From Flaviramulus basaltis (lineage in GTDB: Bacteria > Bacteroidota > Bacteroidia > Flavobacteriales > Flavobacteriaceae): a stretch of DNA of 64,000 bases. A program made the translations under genes and the position numbers. A model generated the notes under the pieces. The model was not told the DNA's origin. It worked only from the letters and a program-made list of their open reading frames with translations, and searched no databases. How positions within the stretch are numbered: the first letter of the stretch is position 1; each line of letters begins with the position of its first letter. Of the stretch, positions 46,161 to 54,765 are shown piece by piece. Location: positions 124,001 to 188,000 of the forward strand of contig NZ_FPKV01000003.1 of the NCBI RefSeq assembly GCF_900114265.1, read 5' to 3'.

Positions 46161-47927
46161 ATGAAAAAAATAATTTATAATAAAAACATGAAAAAGACAT
46201 TCTTGTCTGTGTTAGCTGCAGCAGCCTTAATTGTAGCGACTTTTCAATCGTGTAATTCTGATTTAGAAGTGCCTTTACAAGGAACTTTTAGTGCAGATGT
46301 AATTCCTTATGATGTAGATTGGGTAACTTCTCAAGTAACAACAGCTTATGGAATGTTAGATGGTAACTTAGATCAGTCAGATCCATGGAGATCAGCTGCA
46401 TCAAACTGGATTTATGGTGAGGTTTCTTCAGATAATGCATACAAAGGAAGTACACTTGGTGATCAACCAGTAATGAATGGTGCGGAGTGGTATCAAGCAA
46501 CGGCTAATGAAAATAATTTTTATGGCTATAAATGGAATGCAATTTATGAAGGTGTAGCAAGAGCAAACGAAGCTATAAGAGGTGTTGCGTTAGGAGTTGA
46601 AAAAGGAAATTTGACTGCTGGAGAAGCGGCATCTTTAGAGGCGGAAGCTCGTTTTTTAAGAGCACATTATCATTTTGAAGCTAAAAAAATGTGGGAAAAT
46701 ATTCCTTATGTTTTTGAAACAGATACAGAGTCTAAACCAAATACTCTTGACTCATGGACACCAATGGAAGATGATTTCCAATATGCTATAGACAATCTTC
46801 CTCCTTCTTCAAGATTTACTGGAGGAGCTAATAGTTGGTCTGCAAAAGCATATTTAGCAAAAGTACATATGTATCAATTGGATTATGCAGCTGCTAAACC
46901 AATATTAAATGATGTAATTACATCTGGGCCTTATTCATTAGCTCCTAAATATTCAGACAATTTTAATGCATTAACAAACAATAGTTCTGAGTCTATATTT
47001 GCAGTTCAAAATACTGTTGGTGATGGACCGTCAAATGATGAAAATGGAAACTGGGGAGATGCATTAAATTTACCTAATGATACGCCAGTTGGTGGAGGAG
47101 GTTCATGTTGTGGATTCTATCAACCATCACAAAATTTAGTTAACGCCTACAAAACTGATGCTAGCGGTTTACCATTATTAGATACTTTTAATAATACTGA
47201 TGTAACAAATGACGATGGTCTTGCAGATTCTGCTCCTTTTACACCTTATACAGGTGAGTTAGATCCTCGTTTAGATTGGAAAGTTGGTCGCAGAGGTTTA
47301 GATATTAATGGTTGGGGCATTATGCCTGGTGCTTCATGGATTAGAGATCCAGCCAATGGAGGACCATACATACAAAAAGTAACAGTTTGGAGAGCAGATC
47401 AAATGGGTGATTCTGGAATTGATGCGCCTAATGCTTGGGCTGGTGGTGTAAGTTCTATGAACACTAATATAATTAGATATGCAGAAGTGTTATTGTGGAG
47501 AGCAGAAATCATGGCAGCTGAAGCTGAAGGTGATATGGGGGCATCTCTAGTAGATGAAGTTCGTTCTCGTGCAGCTAACCCTGCTGATTTTTATCCTGAA
47601 GTTGATGCTAATGGTGATGCAACTGGTGATCCTGCTGCAAACTATGTAATTAGTACTTATGGTAGTTTTGCTTCTCAAGCAGAAGCTATTAAAGCGGTTG
47701 CTTATGAGTACAGAATTGAAACAGCATTAGAAGGACATCGTTTCTTTGACTTAGTAAGAAGAGGAGATGCAGCTACGGTTTTAAGCGCATACTTAACTGT
47801 TGAAAAAACTAAAAGAGATCACTTAAGTTCAGCGTCTTTTACACCTGGAAAAAGTGAAAGATATCCTATACCAAACCAAACCATTGCAGTAAGTAATGGA
47901 CAGATTGTACAAAATACAGGATATTAA
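46161..47927 (+). CDS. SusD/RagB-family outer-membrane lipoprotein (second copy)
   Basis: 588 aa from ATG 46161; the in-frame ATG 46188 gives a cleaner leader (MKKTFLSVLAAAALIVATF) and may be the true start. Lipobox FQSC. SusD features: YEGVARANEAIRGV, EARFLRAHYHFEAKKMWENIPYV, ILNDVITSGPYSLAP, and the end LEGHRFFDLVRRGDAAT with RYPIPNQTIAVSNG. It binds sugar at the mouth of the second SusC. A strong terminator follows its stop, so this SusCD pair is a two-gene unit. Confidence 0.95.
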   Translation: MKKIIYNKNMKKTFLSVLAAAALIVATFQSCNSDLEVPLQGTFSADVIPYDVDWVTSQVTTAYGMLDGNLDQSDPWRSAASNWIYGEVSSDNAYKGSTLGDQPVMNGAEWYQATANENNFYGYKWNAIYEGVARANEAIRGVALGVEKGNLTAGEAASLEAEARFLRAHYHFEAKKMWENIPYVFETDTESKPNTLDSWTPMEDDFQYAIDNLPPSSRFTGGANSWSAKAYLAKVHMYQLDYAAAKPILNDVITSGPYSLAPKYSDNFNALTNNSSESIFAVQNTVGDGPSNDENGNWGDALNLPNDTPVGGGGSCCGFYQPSQNLVNAYKTDASGLPLLDTFNNTDVTNDDGLADSAPFTPYTGELDPRLDWKVGRRGLDINGWGIMPGASWIRDPANGGPYIQKVTVWRADQMGDSGIDAPNAWAGGVSSMNTNIIRYAEVLLWRAEIMAAEAEGDMGASLVDEVRSRAANPADFYPEVDANGDATGDPAANYVISTYGSFASQAEAIKAVAYEYRIETALEGHRFFDLVRRGDAATVLSAYLTVEKTKRDHLSSASFTPGKSERYPIPNQTIAVSNGQIVQNTGY

Positions 47928-47949
47928 TATTGTTTTTTGAGTTAGTTTA

Positions 47950-47982
47950 AAAGCAGCGTAAAAAAAAATACGCTGCTTTTTT
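47950..47982 (+). terminator. Intrinsic terminator after the second susD
   Basis: AAAGCAGCGTA (47950-47960) and TACGCTGCTTT (47969-47979) form a perfect 11-bp stem with an all-A 8-nt loop, followed by a T-run. Confidence 0.9.
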
Positions 47983-48020
47983 TATCATAAATTCTAATTT
48001 TTTAAAAAAATGCTTAATTT

Positions 48021-48028
48021 TAATTTTG
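48021..48028 (+). promoter_or_regulatory. -7 promoter element TAATTTTG for the FG-GAP gene
   Basis: The same octamer as before the other mannan operons, 43 bp before the start and after the susD terminator, so the FG-GAP gene probably has its own promoter. Confidence 0.45.
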
Positions 48029-48071
48029 TCGAAATCTAAGCAAAGAATTATATAAATATTAAATAATCAAA

Positions 48072-51000
48072 ATGTTAAAAAACATCAGTTTTCTTATACT
48101 TTCTGCAACAATAATATTAAGTTGCTCTAAAAAAGAAGAAGAATTAACTCATAAGGTTTTTTCATCTTTAAAATCATCAGGAATTGATTTTCAAAATATC
48201 TTAACGGAAAACGATTCTTTAAATTATTTCACATATAGCTATATATATATGGGTGGAGGAGTTGCTACTGGCGATATTAATAATGATGGTTTAATAGATG
48301 TGTATTTTACAGGAAACCAGGTTGAAAATAAATTATATCTAAATAAAGGAAATCTTCAATTTGAAGATATTACTAAAAGTGCAAATGTTGCAGGTGATGC
48401 TCGTTGGTATACTGGTGTAACAATGGCTGATGTTAATAATGATGGATTTTTAGATATTTATTGTTCTGTAGCAGGAAAATTTCAGCCAAAGGAAAATCAA
48501 TTATTTATTAATAATGGAGACAATACATTCACAGAAAAAGCAAGTGAATATGGTATAGCAGATGCAGGCAATATTATTCAGGCAACTTTTTTCGATTACG
48601 ATAATGATGGTGATTTAGATTTATATAATGCCAATTATCCAATAACTAATTTTAAAGCTCCTAATGGGTATTATCAATTTAAAATGACTCATAGTAAAGA
48701 TTTAGAAACCGATCATTTGTATAGAAATGATGGCAATACATTTACAAATGTTACTGATGAGGCTGGAATTAGAAATTTTGGATTGTCGTTAAGTGCTACT
48801 GCGGGAGATTTAAATAATGATGGATGGCAAGATTTATACATTTCAAATGATTTTAGTAGTCCAGATTATATGTATATCAATAATCAAGACGGTACATTTA
48901 AAGAAGTTATTAAAAAGGCAACCTCACAAACTGCTTTTTATGGCATGGGTGTAGATATTGCAGATATTAACAATGATGGCAATTTAGATATCTTTCAAGT
49001 AGATATGGATGCTAATACAAATCGTCGTCAAAAAGCCAACATGGCAAGTATGAATCCAAGTCTTTTTTGGGGTGCTGTAAATGCAGGTTTTCATTATCAA
49101 TATATGCATAATATAATGCAAATAAATTCTGGAGTTATAACAGATTCTATTCCACATTTTTCAAATGTATCAAGATTAACAGGAACATCATCAACAGATT
49201 GGAGTTGGGGCCCCCTATTTGCGGATTTTGATAATGATGGAAATAAAGATTTATTTGTTTCGAATGGAACAAGAAGAGAAATAAATAATAGAGATTTTTT
49301 TAATGAAATCGAAAAAAAGCAAAACAATAAAGACAGTTTATTAGATTGGGTACTTCGAATTCCTTCTGAGAAAATAGATAATTTCATATTTAAAAATAAA
49401 GGGAATTTAGATTTCGAAAAAGTAAATAAAGAATGGGGAATTGAGTTCGAAGGATGGTCTAACGGTGTATCTTATGCCGATTTAGATAATGATGGAGATT
49501 TGGAAATTATAACCAATAATATTGATGATATTGCTTCAGTTTTTGAAAATCATAGTTCTGAAAACAATAATTATTTAACTGTAAAATTTAATTCTGAAAC
49601 TAAAAATAAATTTGGTTTAGGTAATCGTGTGTATGTTACTTCAGGTAAAAATACTCAAATGCAAGAACTTACACTATCACGTGGGTTTCAATCATCCGTT
49701 GCGCCAGAATTACATTTTGGATTAGGTAAATCAGAAAAAATTGAGGAATTAAAAGTAGTTTGGACAGATGGTAAAATAGAAAAACTTAAAAATGTTAAGG
49801 TAAATCAGTCATTGGTTTTAAAACATGAAAATGCAGTAAGCCCTAGTGAGATTTCTGAGGAAAATACAGCTATTTTTCAAACAGTTACCTCTAATATCTT
49901 TCCAAAACATAAACACCAAGAAAATATTTATGATGACTTTGATACTCAAGTATTATTACCACATAAAATGTCTTCATTTGGACCAGCCATAGCCGTAGGA
50001 GATTTGAATGGTGATAATAGAGATGATTATTTTATTGGAGCCTCATCTAATTACCAAGGAAGTTTATATTTTCAAACTGAAACCGGATTCGAAAAACAGC
50101 AAACAACAGTTTTTGAAGAAGATAAGATGAGTGAAGATGTTGGTGCGCTTATTTTTGATGCTGAAAATGATGGTGATAGTGATTTATATGTTGTAAGTGG
50201 TGGTTATGAATTTAGTTTAGATTCAAAAAGGTTACAAGACAGGCTATATCTTAACGATGGTAAAGGGAATTTTACCAAAGCAAATTTTAATACGTTACCT
50301 AAAATGATTACTAGTGGATCTAGAGCATATTCTGCAGATTTTAATAATGATGGAAAACTAGATGTTTTAACTCTTGGAAGGCAAATTCCAGAAAATTATC
50401 CTACTCCAGCAGATAGCTATGTGTTATTAAATAAAAGTGATGAAAACTCGGTGAAATTTGAAATATCATCTGCTGATGTTTTTAAAGATTTAGGAATGGC
50501 AACAAGTGCTATTATTACCGATATTGATAATGATAATTGGCAAGATATTATTATTGTTGGCGAATGGATGCCAATTAGAGTTTTTAAAAATACCCAAACA
50601 GGTTTTAAAGAAATTTCTAAAGAGAAAGGGCTAAATAAAGATACTACAGGTTGGTGGTGGAGTATCAATGAAGGAGATTTTGATAATGATGGAGATATAG
50701 ATTACATTGTTGGTAACAATGGTTTAAATTATAAGTACAAAGCAACTGAAGACGAGACATTTGATATTTTTGTAAACGATTTTGATAGAAACAATAAAAG
50801 TGATATAGTACTAAGTTATTATAATGAAGGAGAGCAATATCCTGTTCGCGGACGTTCTTGTTCATCACAACAAATTCCAGCTATAAAAAGCAAATTTAAA
50901 AATTATGAAGAATTTTCAACAGCAACTTTAGTAGATGTTTATACTAAAAAAGACCTTGAAAACTCATTGCATTATCAAGTAAAATCCTTTGCAAGTATAT

Positions 51001-51353
51001 ATCTAGAAAATAAAGACGGTAAATTTATTGTACATCAGTTACCTATCGAAGCTCAAATGTCATCCATTAATCAAATTTTAGTTGACGATTATAATAAAGA
51101 TGGAAATTTAGATGTGCTTATTGCAGGGAACCTATATGTTTCAGAAATTGAAACACCAAGAAATGATGGTAGTTATGGTCTATATTTAAAAGGGAATGGA
51201 GATGGAACTTTTAAGTCTGTTCCGCCAAATAAAAGTGGTTTCTTTACTCCTGGAGATGTGAAAGATATGGCTACTATAAAAGTTAAGGATGATACTTATA
51301 TAATTTCTGTGAAAAATGATGACTATTTACAATTTACAAAATTGACTAACTAA
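48072..51353 (+). CDS. FG-GAP/VCBS-repeat lipoprotein with UnbV/ASPIC domain
   Basis: 1093 aa. Lipobox LSC at residue 17 (ILSCSKKEEE). Fourteen calcium-loop motifs of the form D.(N/D).DG..D can be counted, among them GDINNDGLIDVY, ADVNNDGFLDIY, FDYDNDGDLDLY, GDLNNDGWQDLY, ADFDNDGNKDLF, GDFDNDGDIDYI and DDYNKDGNLDVL, forming two propeller-like halves. Between them lies an UnbV/ASPIC domain (about 510-585, with RGFQSSVAPELHFGLG and VVWTDGKIEKL). Such lipoproteins often accompany SusCD pairs in Flavobacteria; their role, perhaps glycan binding at the surface, is not established. It converges with the AraC gene, with only 7 bp between. Confidence 0.85.
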   Translation: MLKNISFLILSATIILSCSKKEEELTHKVFSSLKSSGIDFQNILTENDSLNYFTYSYIYMGGGVATGDINNDGLIDVYFTGNQVENKLYLNKGNLQFEDITKSANVAGDARWYTGVTMADVNNDGFLDIYCSVAGKFQPKENQLFINNGDNTFTEKASEYGIADAGNIIQATFFDYDNDGDLDLYNANYPITNFKAPNGYYQFKMTHSKDLETDHLYRNDGNTFTNVTDEAGIRNFGLSLSATAGDLNNDGWQDLYISNDFSSPDYMYINNQDGTFKEVIKKATSQTAFYGMGVDIADINNDGNLDIFQVDMDANTNRRQKANMASMNPSLFWGAVNAGFHYQYMHNIMQINSGVITDSIPHFSNVSRLTGTSSTDWSWGPLFADFDNDGNKDLFVSNGTRREINNRDFFNEIEKKQNNKDSLLDWVLRIPSEKIDNFIFKNKGNLDFEKVNKEWGIEFEGWSNGVSYADLDNDGDLEIITNNIDDIASVFENHSSENNNYLTVKFNSETKNKFGLGNRVYVTSGKNTQMQELTLSRGFQSSVAPELHFGLGKSEKIEELKVVWTDGKIEKLKNVKVNQSLVLKHENAVSPSEISEENTAIFQTVTSNIFPKHKHQENIYDDFDTQVLLPHKMSSFGPAIAVGDLNGDNRDDYFIGASSNYQGSLYFQTETGFEKQQTTVFEEDKMSEDVGALIFDAENDGDSDLYVVSGGYEFSLDSKRLQDRLYLNDGKGNFTKANFNTLPKMITSGSRAYSADFNNDGKLDVLTLGRQIPENYPTPADSYVLLNKSDENSVKFEISSADVFKDLGMATSAIITDIDNDNWQDIIIVGEWMPIRVFKNTQTGFKEISKEKGLNKDTTGWWWSINEGDFDNDGDIDYIVGNNGLNYKYKATEDETFDIFVNDFDRNNKSDIVLSYYNEGEQYPVRGRSCSSQQIPAIKSKFKNYEEFSTATLVDVYTKKDLENSLHYQVKSFASIYLENKDGKFIVHQLPIEAQMSSINQILVDDYNKDGNLDVLIAGNLYVSEIETPRNDGSYGLYLKGNGDGTFKSVPPNKSGFFTPGDVKDMATIKVKDDTYIISVKNDDYLQFTKLTN

Positions 51354-51360
51354 TATTTTG

Positions 51361-52236
51361 TTACTGCTTTGCGTCTGTTCTTTCAAATTTTTCTCTAAAT
51401 TCTGAAGGTGTTGATTTTTTAGCTTTTTTAAATTGTCTATTAAAATGAGTAATATTATTATAACCACATTTAAAACTAATTTCGCCAATACTCATGTCTG
51501 TCTCAATTAGCCACCTTGAGGCAAAACTTAAACGCGTGTCATTTACGTATTCTACAAATGTTTTTCCTGTGCGTTTTTTTATAAACCGGTTAAAGGAAAC
51601 AGGGCTCATGTTTATTAACTCAGAAATTTCTGAAAGCGAGATTTTTCGTGTAAAATTTTCTTGAATAAATTCGTATACTTTTTTAATTCTAATACTGTTT
51701 TCATATTCACCATCAACATTAGAACTACTAGAGGAAAGTAGCCTTTGGCTTTTTGAAACTGCCATTTCTTGCAGAATATTTAAAAACTTAATAAATTCAT
51801 CAACAGTGTCTATTTTAGTTAATGTTATAATTTTAGGCATTAGTTTTTTTGATGTTTCTTTCGAGAATTTTATGCCATGATTAGCTCGCTTAAACATGTC
51901 ATTAATCTCATTAAACATTCTAAGTGAAAGTAGTTTTTCATCAAAAATACTATCATTAAACTGAAAAGTCATTTCATAAATTGGAGTGTTCTTGCAATTA
52001 TGATTTTCCCAACCATGTTTTACATAAGAGCCAACTAGCACAAGATCTATATTACTTAATTCTTCAACACTATCTCCTACAACTCTGAGTACACCTTTTC
52101 CGTTTAAAATGAAATTTAGTTCATATTCAGGGTGAAAGTGTATAGGGAAATCAAATTTCTCCTTTACCCTATTAATTACCAAAAAACCATTGTCAGGCTC
52201 TAATAGTGTTATTTCTCTATTTATTGTCCTACTCAT
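51361..52236 (-). CDS. AraC-family regulator with cupin sensor (second paralog)
   Basis: 291 aa, cytoplasmic. N-terminal cupin-like FPIHFHPEYELNFILNGKG and C-terminal double HTH (LSEISELINMSPVSFNRFIKKRTG, IGEISFKCGYNNITHFNRQFKK). It is a close paralog of the regulator at 26874-27752 from end to end. It follows the GH5 gene by 37 bp on the same strand, so the two are probably one transcript. The pair of regulators may divide control of the two SusCD systems. Confidence 0.9.
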   Translation of the reverse strand: MSRTINREITLLEPDNGFLVINRVKEKFDFPIHFHPEYELNFILNGKGVLRVVGDSVEELSNIDLVLVGSYVKHGWENHNCKNTPIYEMTFQFNDSIFDEKLLSLRMFNEINDMFKRANHGIKFSKETSKKLMPKIITLTKIDTVDEFIKFLNILQEMAVSKSQRLLSSSSSNVDGEYENSIRIKKVYEFIQENFTRKISLSEISELINMSPVSFNRFIKKRTGKTFVEYVNDTRLSFASRWLIETDMSIGEISFKCGYNNITHFNRQFKKAKKSTPSEFREKFERTDAKQ

Positions 52237-52273
52237 AAACTTTTATGTTTACTATAGTTATTTTTTAAAGAGT

Positions 52274-53287
52274 TTAATCGTATTTGTATGAGTTTATTTT
52301 CTTTTTGAAATATTTTCCGTGTCTTGATGGTTTATAAGTTTTCCAATCTTCAAATAATCTTGGAGCCCATTCTCCATCAAAAACCCATACAACATAAGAG
52401 ATTTCTTTATCGTCACAATAATTTGTTATGGCATCACCATAAGATTCATCGCTAATTACAGGTATATGTGCACCTGGGTCCTCTGGTCCGCAAAAACCAA
52501 TTTCAGTAAGTATTAAAGGGTATTTATCTTTAACAAAACCCCAATCTTTTGTCCATTTGTCTTTCCAAGGTTTTTCTCTTTTTTGTGGATAAGGATGATC
52601 TACATATGCAATTCCTTCTGCATTAATTGGGTTTTCTCTAACGGGTGTTAAATCGTATGCCCAATTAAAACCAGCTACTAACGGAATACCTTCACCTCCA
52701 TTTGCTCTAATAATAGTTATTAACTCTTCATTTATTTTTTTCCATTCTTCCCAAGTTGCAGTACCCAAGGTATTATTGAAGGTTGTAGGTTCATTAAATA
52801 ATTCATAAAAAGCAACTGTGGTATTTTTACCATATTTGGCAGCAATAGTTCTCCAAAAATCATAGGTTTCCTTTAAAGTTGTATCATACATGTCGTTTTG
52901 GTACATTTCTGTTTGTAAGTTACCTATGCTGTGCCAATCTATGATAACATATAAATTGAGTTCAGTGGCCCATTTTATACCATCGTCTAGTAGTTTAAAA
53001 TAGTTTTCTTTTCCTCTTTTTACCCAGGCTGTTGGGTGTACGGGAAAGCGAACAATATTAGCGCCCCAATTTTTTATTTCTTTAAAGTAAGATTTGTCCC
53101 AATGTCCTTGTGTTTCTAATTTATCTGGGTCACTAGTATTGTAACCTCTAAATACAATTGTCTTTCCGTTTTCAAAAACAAAATCATTTTCATTAACTAA
53201 AATTTTTTCTAATTTGCTTTGAGAAAATGCTGTAGTTAAAAACAAACCACAAATCACTAATGTGAATTTTACTTTAAAATTTTTCAT
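52274..53287 (-). CDS. GH5 endo-glycanase (cellulase-type)
   Basis: 337 aa with a signal peptide (ends TTAFSQ, residue 23). The GH5 barrel has FRGYNTSD, IVRFPVHPTAWV, YVIIDWHS, acid/base Glu166 in YELFNEPT and nucleophile Glu262 in LILTEIGF. It is compact, without extra modules, and differs from the GH5_7 enzyme of the GH26 operon. It may cut beta-glucan or glucomannan. An ATGATA-N3-TATCAT site lies at 53309-53323, about 22 bp before its start. Confidence 0.9.
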   Translation of the reverse strand: MKNFKVKFTLVICGLFLTTAFSQSKLEKILVNENDFVFENGKTIVFRGYNTSDPDKLETQGHWDKSYFKEIKNWGANIVRFPVHPTAWVKRGKENYFKLLDDGIKWATELNLYVIIDWHSIGNLQTEMYQNDMYDTTLKETYDFWRTIAAKYGKNTTVAFYELFNEPTTFNNTLGTATWEEWKKINEELITIIRANGGEGIPLVAGFNWAYDLTPVRENPINAEGIAYVDHPYPQKREKPWKDKWTKDWGFVKDKYPLILTEIGFCGPEDPGAHIPVISDESYGDAITNYCDDKEISYVVWVFDGEWAPRLFEDWKTYKPSRHGKYFKKKINSYKYD

Positions 53288-53308
53288 AATTTACTGAAAC
53301 TTAATTTT

Positions 53309-53323
53309 ATGATAATGTATCAT
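53309..53323. promoter_or_regulatory. Inverted repeat ATGATA-N3-TATCAT before the GH5 gene
   Basis: Arms 53309-53314 and 53318-53323. It shares its core with the sites at 26698-26714 and 27779-27796. All three lie beside mannan-locus promoters, which suggests a common regulator, though such AT-rich motifs can occur by chance. Confidence 0.35.
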
Positions 53324-53526
53324 TTATAGCAAGTTATTTCATTATAAATTAATCTAAAAATAAAACGTAAGAATTGATTAAATTTCAAGTGAAAATGACA
53401 AAATTGTATATGAATTCTTGTTTTTTGTACTCTATGATTTACATGAAAATGTAGTTTAAGAGGTTTTATGTAGATTTTAATTTCCTAATTAATTATTAGT
53501 TTGTATTAAACGAAACTTTTAAAAAA

Positions 53527-54765
53527 TTAATAATATAATTCACCTTTTATATACACATCCTCAATTAAATTTGATCCAAACGCATAAGGAAGATAGGCAT
53601 ATGAATTAATAGGTTTAGTTAATATTAAATTGGCAACTTTTCCTGTTGATATTGATCCCATTTCTTTTTCTAATCCCATAGCATAGGCACCATTAATTGT
53701 GGCAGCATTAATAGCTTCTTTAGGGGTCATTTTCATTTTTATACAAGCTGTTGAAACTACAAAATTCATATTGCCAGATGGTGTAGATCCTGGGTTATAA
53801 TCTGTAGCTAAAGCTAAAGGTAAACCAGCGTCAATCATTTTTCGCGCTGGTGTGTAAGGAATACTTAAAAAATAAGAACAACTAGGTAATGCTACTGGCA
53901 TGGTTAAAGTTCCTTTTAAAGCCATAATATCTTCTTCTCTCATTTCTTCAAGATGATCTACAGATAATGCATCAAACTTTATTCCTGCTTGTACGCCACC
54001 TATTGAATTAAATTGATTGACATGTATTTTTGGGATAAGTCCATATTTTTTACCGGCTTCTAAAATGAGTTCGGTATCATCAACTGAAAAGTATCCTGTT
54101 TCACAAAAGACATCAACATATTCAGCTAGATTTTCTTTATCCACTTTTGGTATTAACTCATCAATAACTAGCTGTAAAAAATCAGCTTTATTGTTTTTAT
54201 ACTCTTCTGGTAAAGCATGTGCTGCTAGAAGTGTAGATTTAATTCTAATCGGGTAATTTTCTTTTAACCGTTTTATTACTCGAAGCATTTTTAATTCGGC
54301 TTCTACAGTTAGACCGTAGCCAGATTTTATTTCAATAGCTCCTGTGCCTAATTTTATTACTTCTTCTAAACGAGTTTTGCTTTGTTGGTATAAGTCTTGT
54401 TCTGAAGTTTCTTGTAATTTTTTCGCTGAATTTAATATACCTCCACCATTGTTGGCTATTTCTTTATAGGTTAATCCATTTATTCTGTCTACAAATTCAC
54501 CTTCACGATTTCCTGCATAAACAATATGTGTATGAGAATCACACCACGCAGGTAATATAAGCTTACCTGTTGCATCAATTACATTTTCAAACTTAGAAGT
54601 TGGGCAATTAGCCATGGAGCCGAAATCTGAAATTAGTCCATTTTTAACAACCAAAAAAGCGTTTTTGATAGTTGGTAGCTCTTTCATGTTAGAACCTGAA
54701 ACAAATGAAATAGGTTCTGTTCGAACTTGAACTAATTCTTTAATGTTTTTAAAAAGTGTGGTCAT
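53527..54765 (-). CDS. hutI: Imidazolonepropionase
   Basis: 412 aa, cytoplasmic amidohydrolase; third step of histidine breakdown, opening imidazolonepropionate to N-formimino-glutamate. Metal ligands lie in WCDSHTHIVYAG (His78, His80). Further family marks are GGGILNSAKKL, IEIKSGYGLT, THAL-type HALPEEY, CETGYF, VDHLEEM, and ATDYNPGSTPSGNM. Length is normal. Its start overlaps the hutU stop in TAATG. No formiminoglutamase gene follows in this window. Confidence 0.96.
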   Translation of the reverse strand: MTTLFKNIKELVQVRTEPISFVSGSNMKELPTIKNAFLVVKNGLISDFGSMANCPTSKFENVIDATGKLILPAWCDSHTHIVYAGNREGEFVDRINGLTYKEIANNGGGILNSAKKLQETSEQDLYQQSKTRLEEVIKLGTGAIEIKSGYGLTVEAELKMLRVIKRLKENYPIRIKSTLLAAHALPEEYKNNKADFLQLVIDELIPKVDKENLAEYVDVFCETGYFSVDDTELILEAGKKYGLIPKIHVNQFNSIGGVQAGIKFDALSVDHLEEMREEDIMALKGTLTMPVALPSCSYFLSIPYTPARKMIDAGLPLALATDYNPGSTPSGNMNFVVSTACIKMKMTPKEAINAATINGAYAMGLEKEMGSISTGKVANLILTKPINSYAYLPYAFGSNLIEDVYIKGELYY

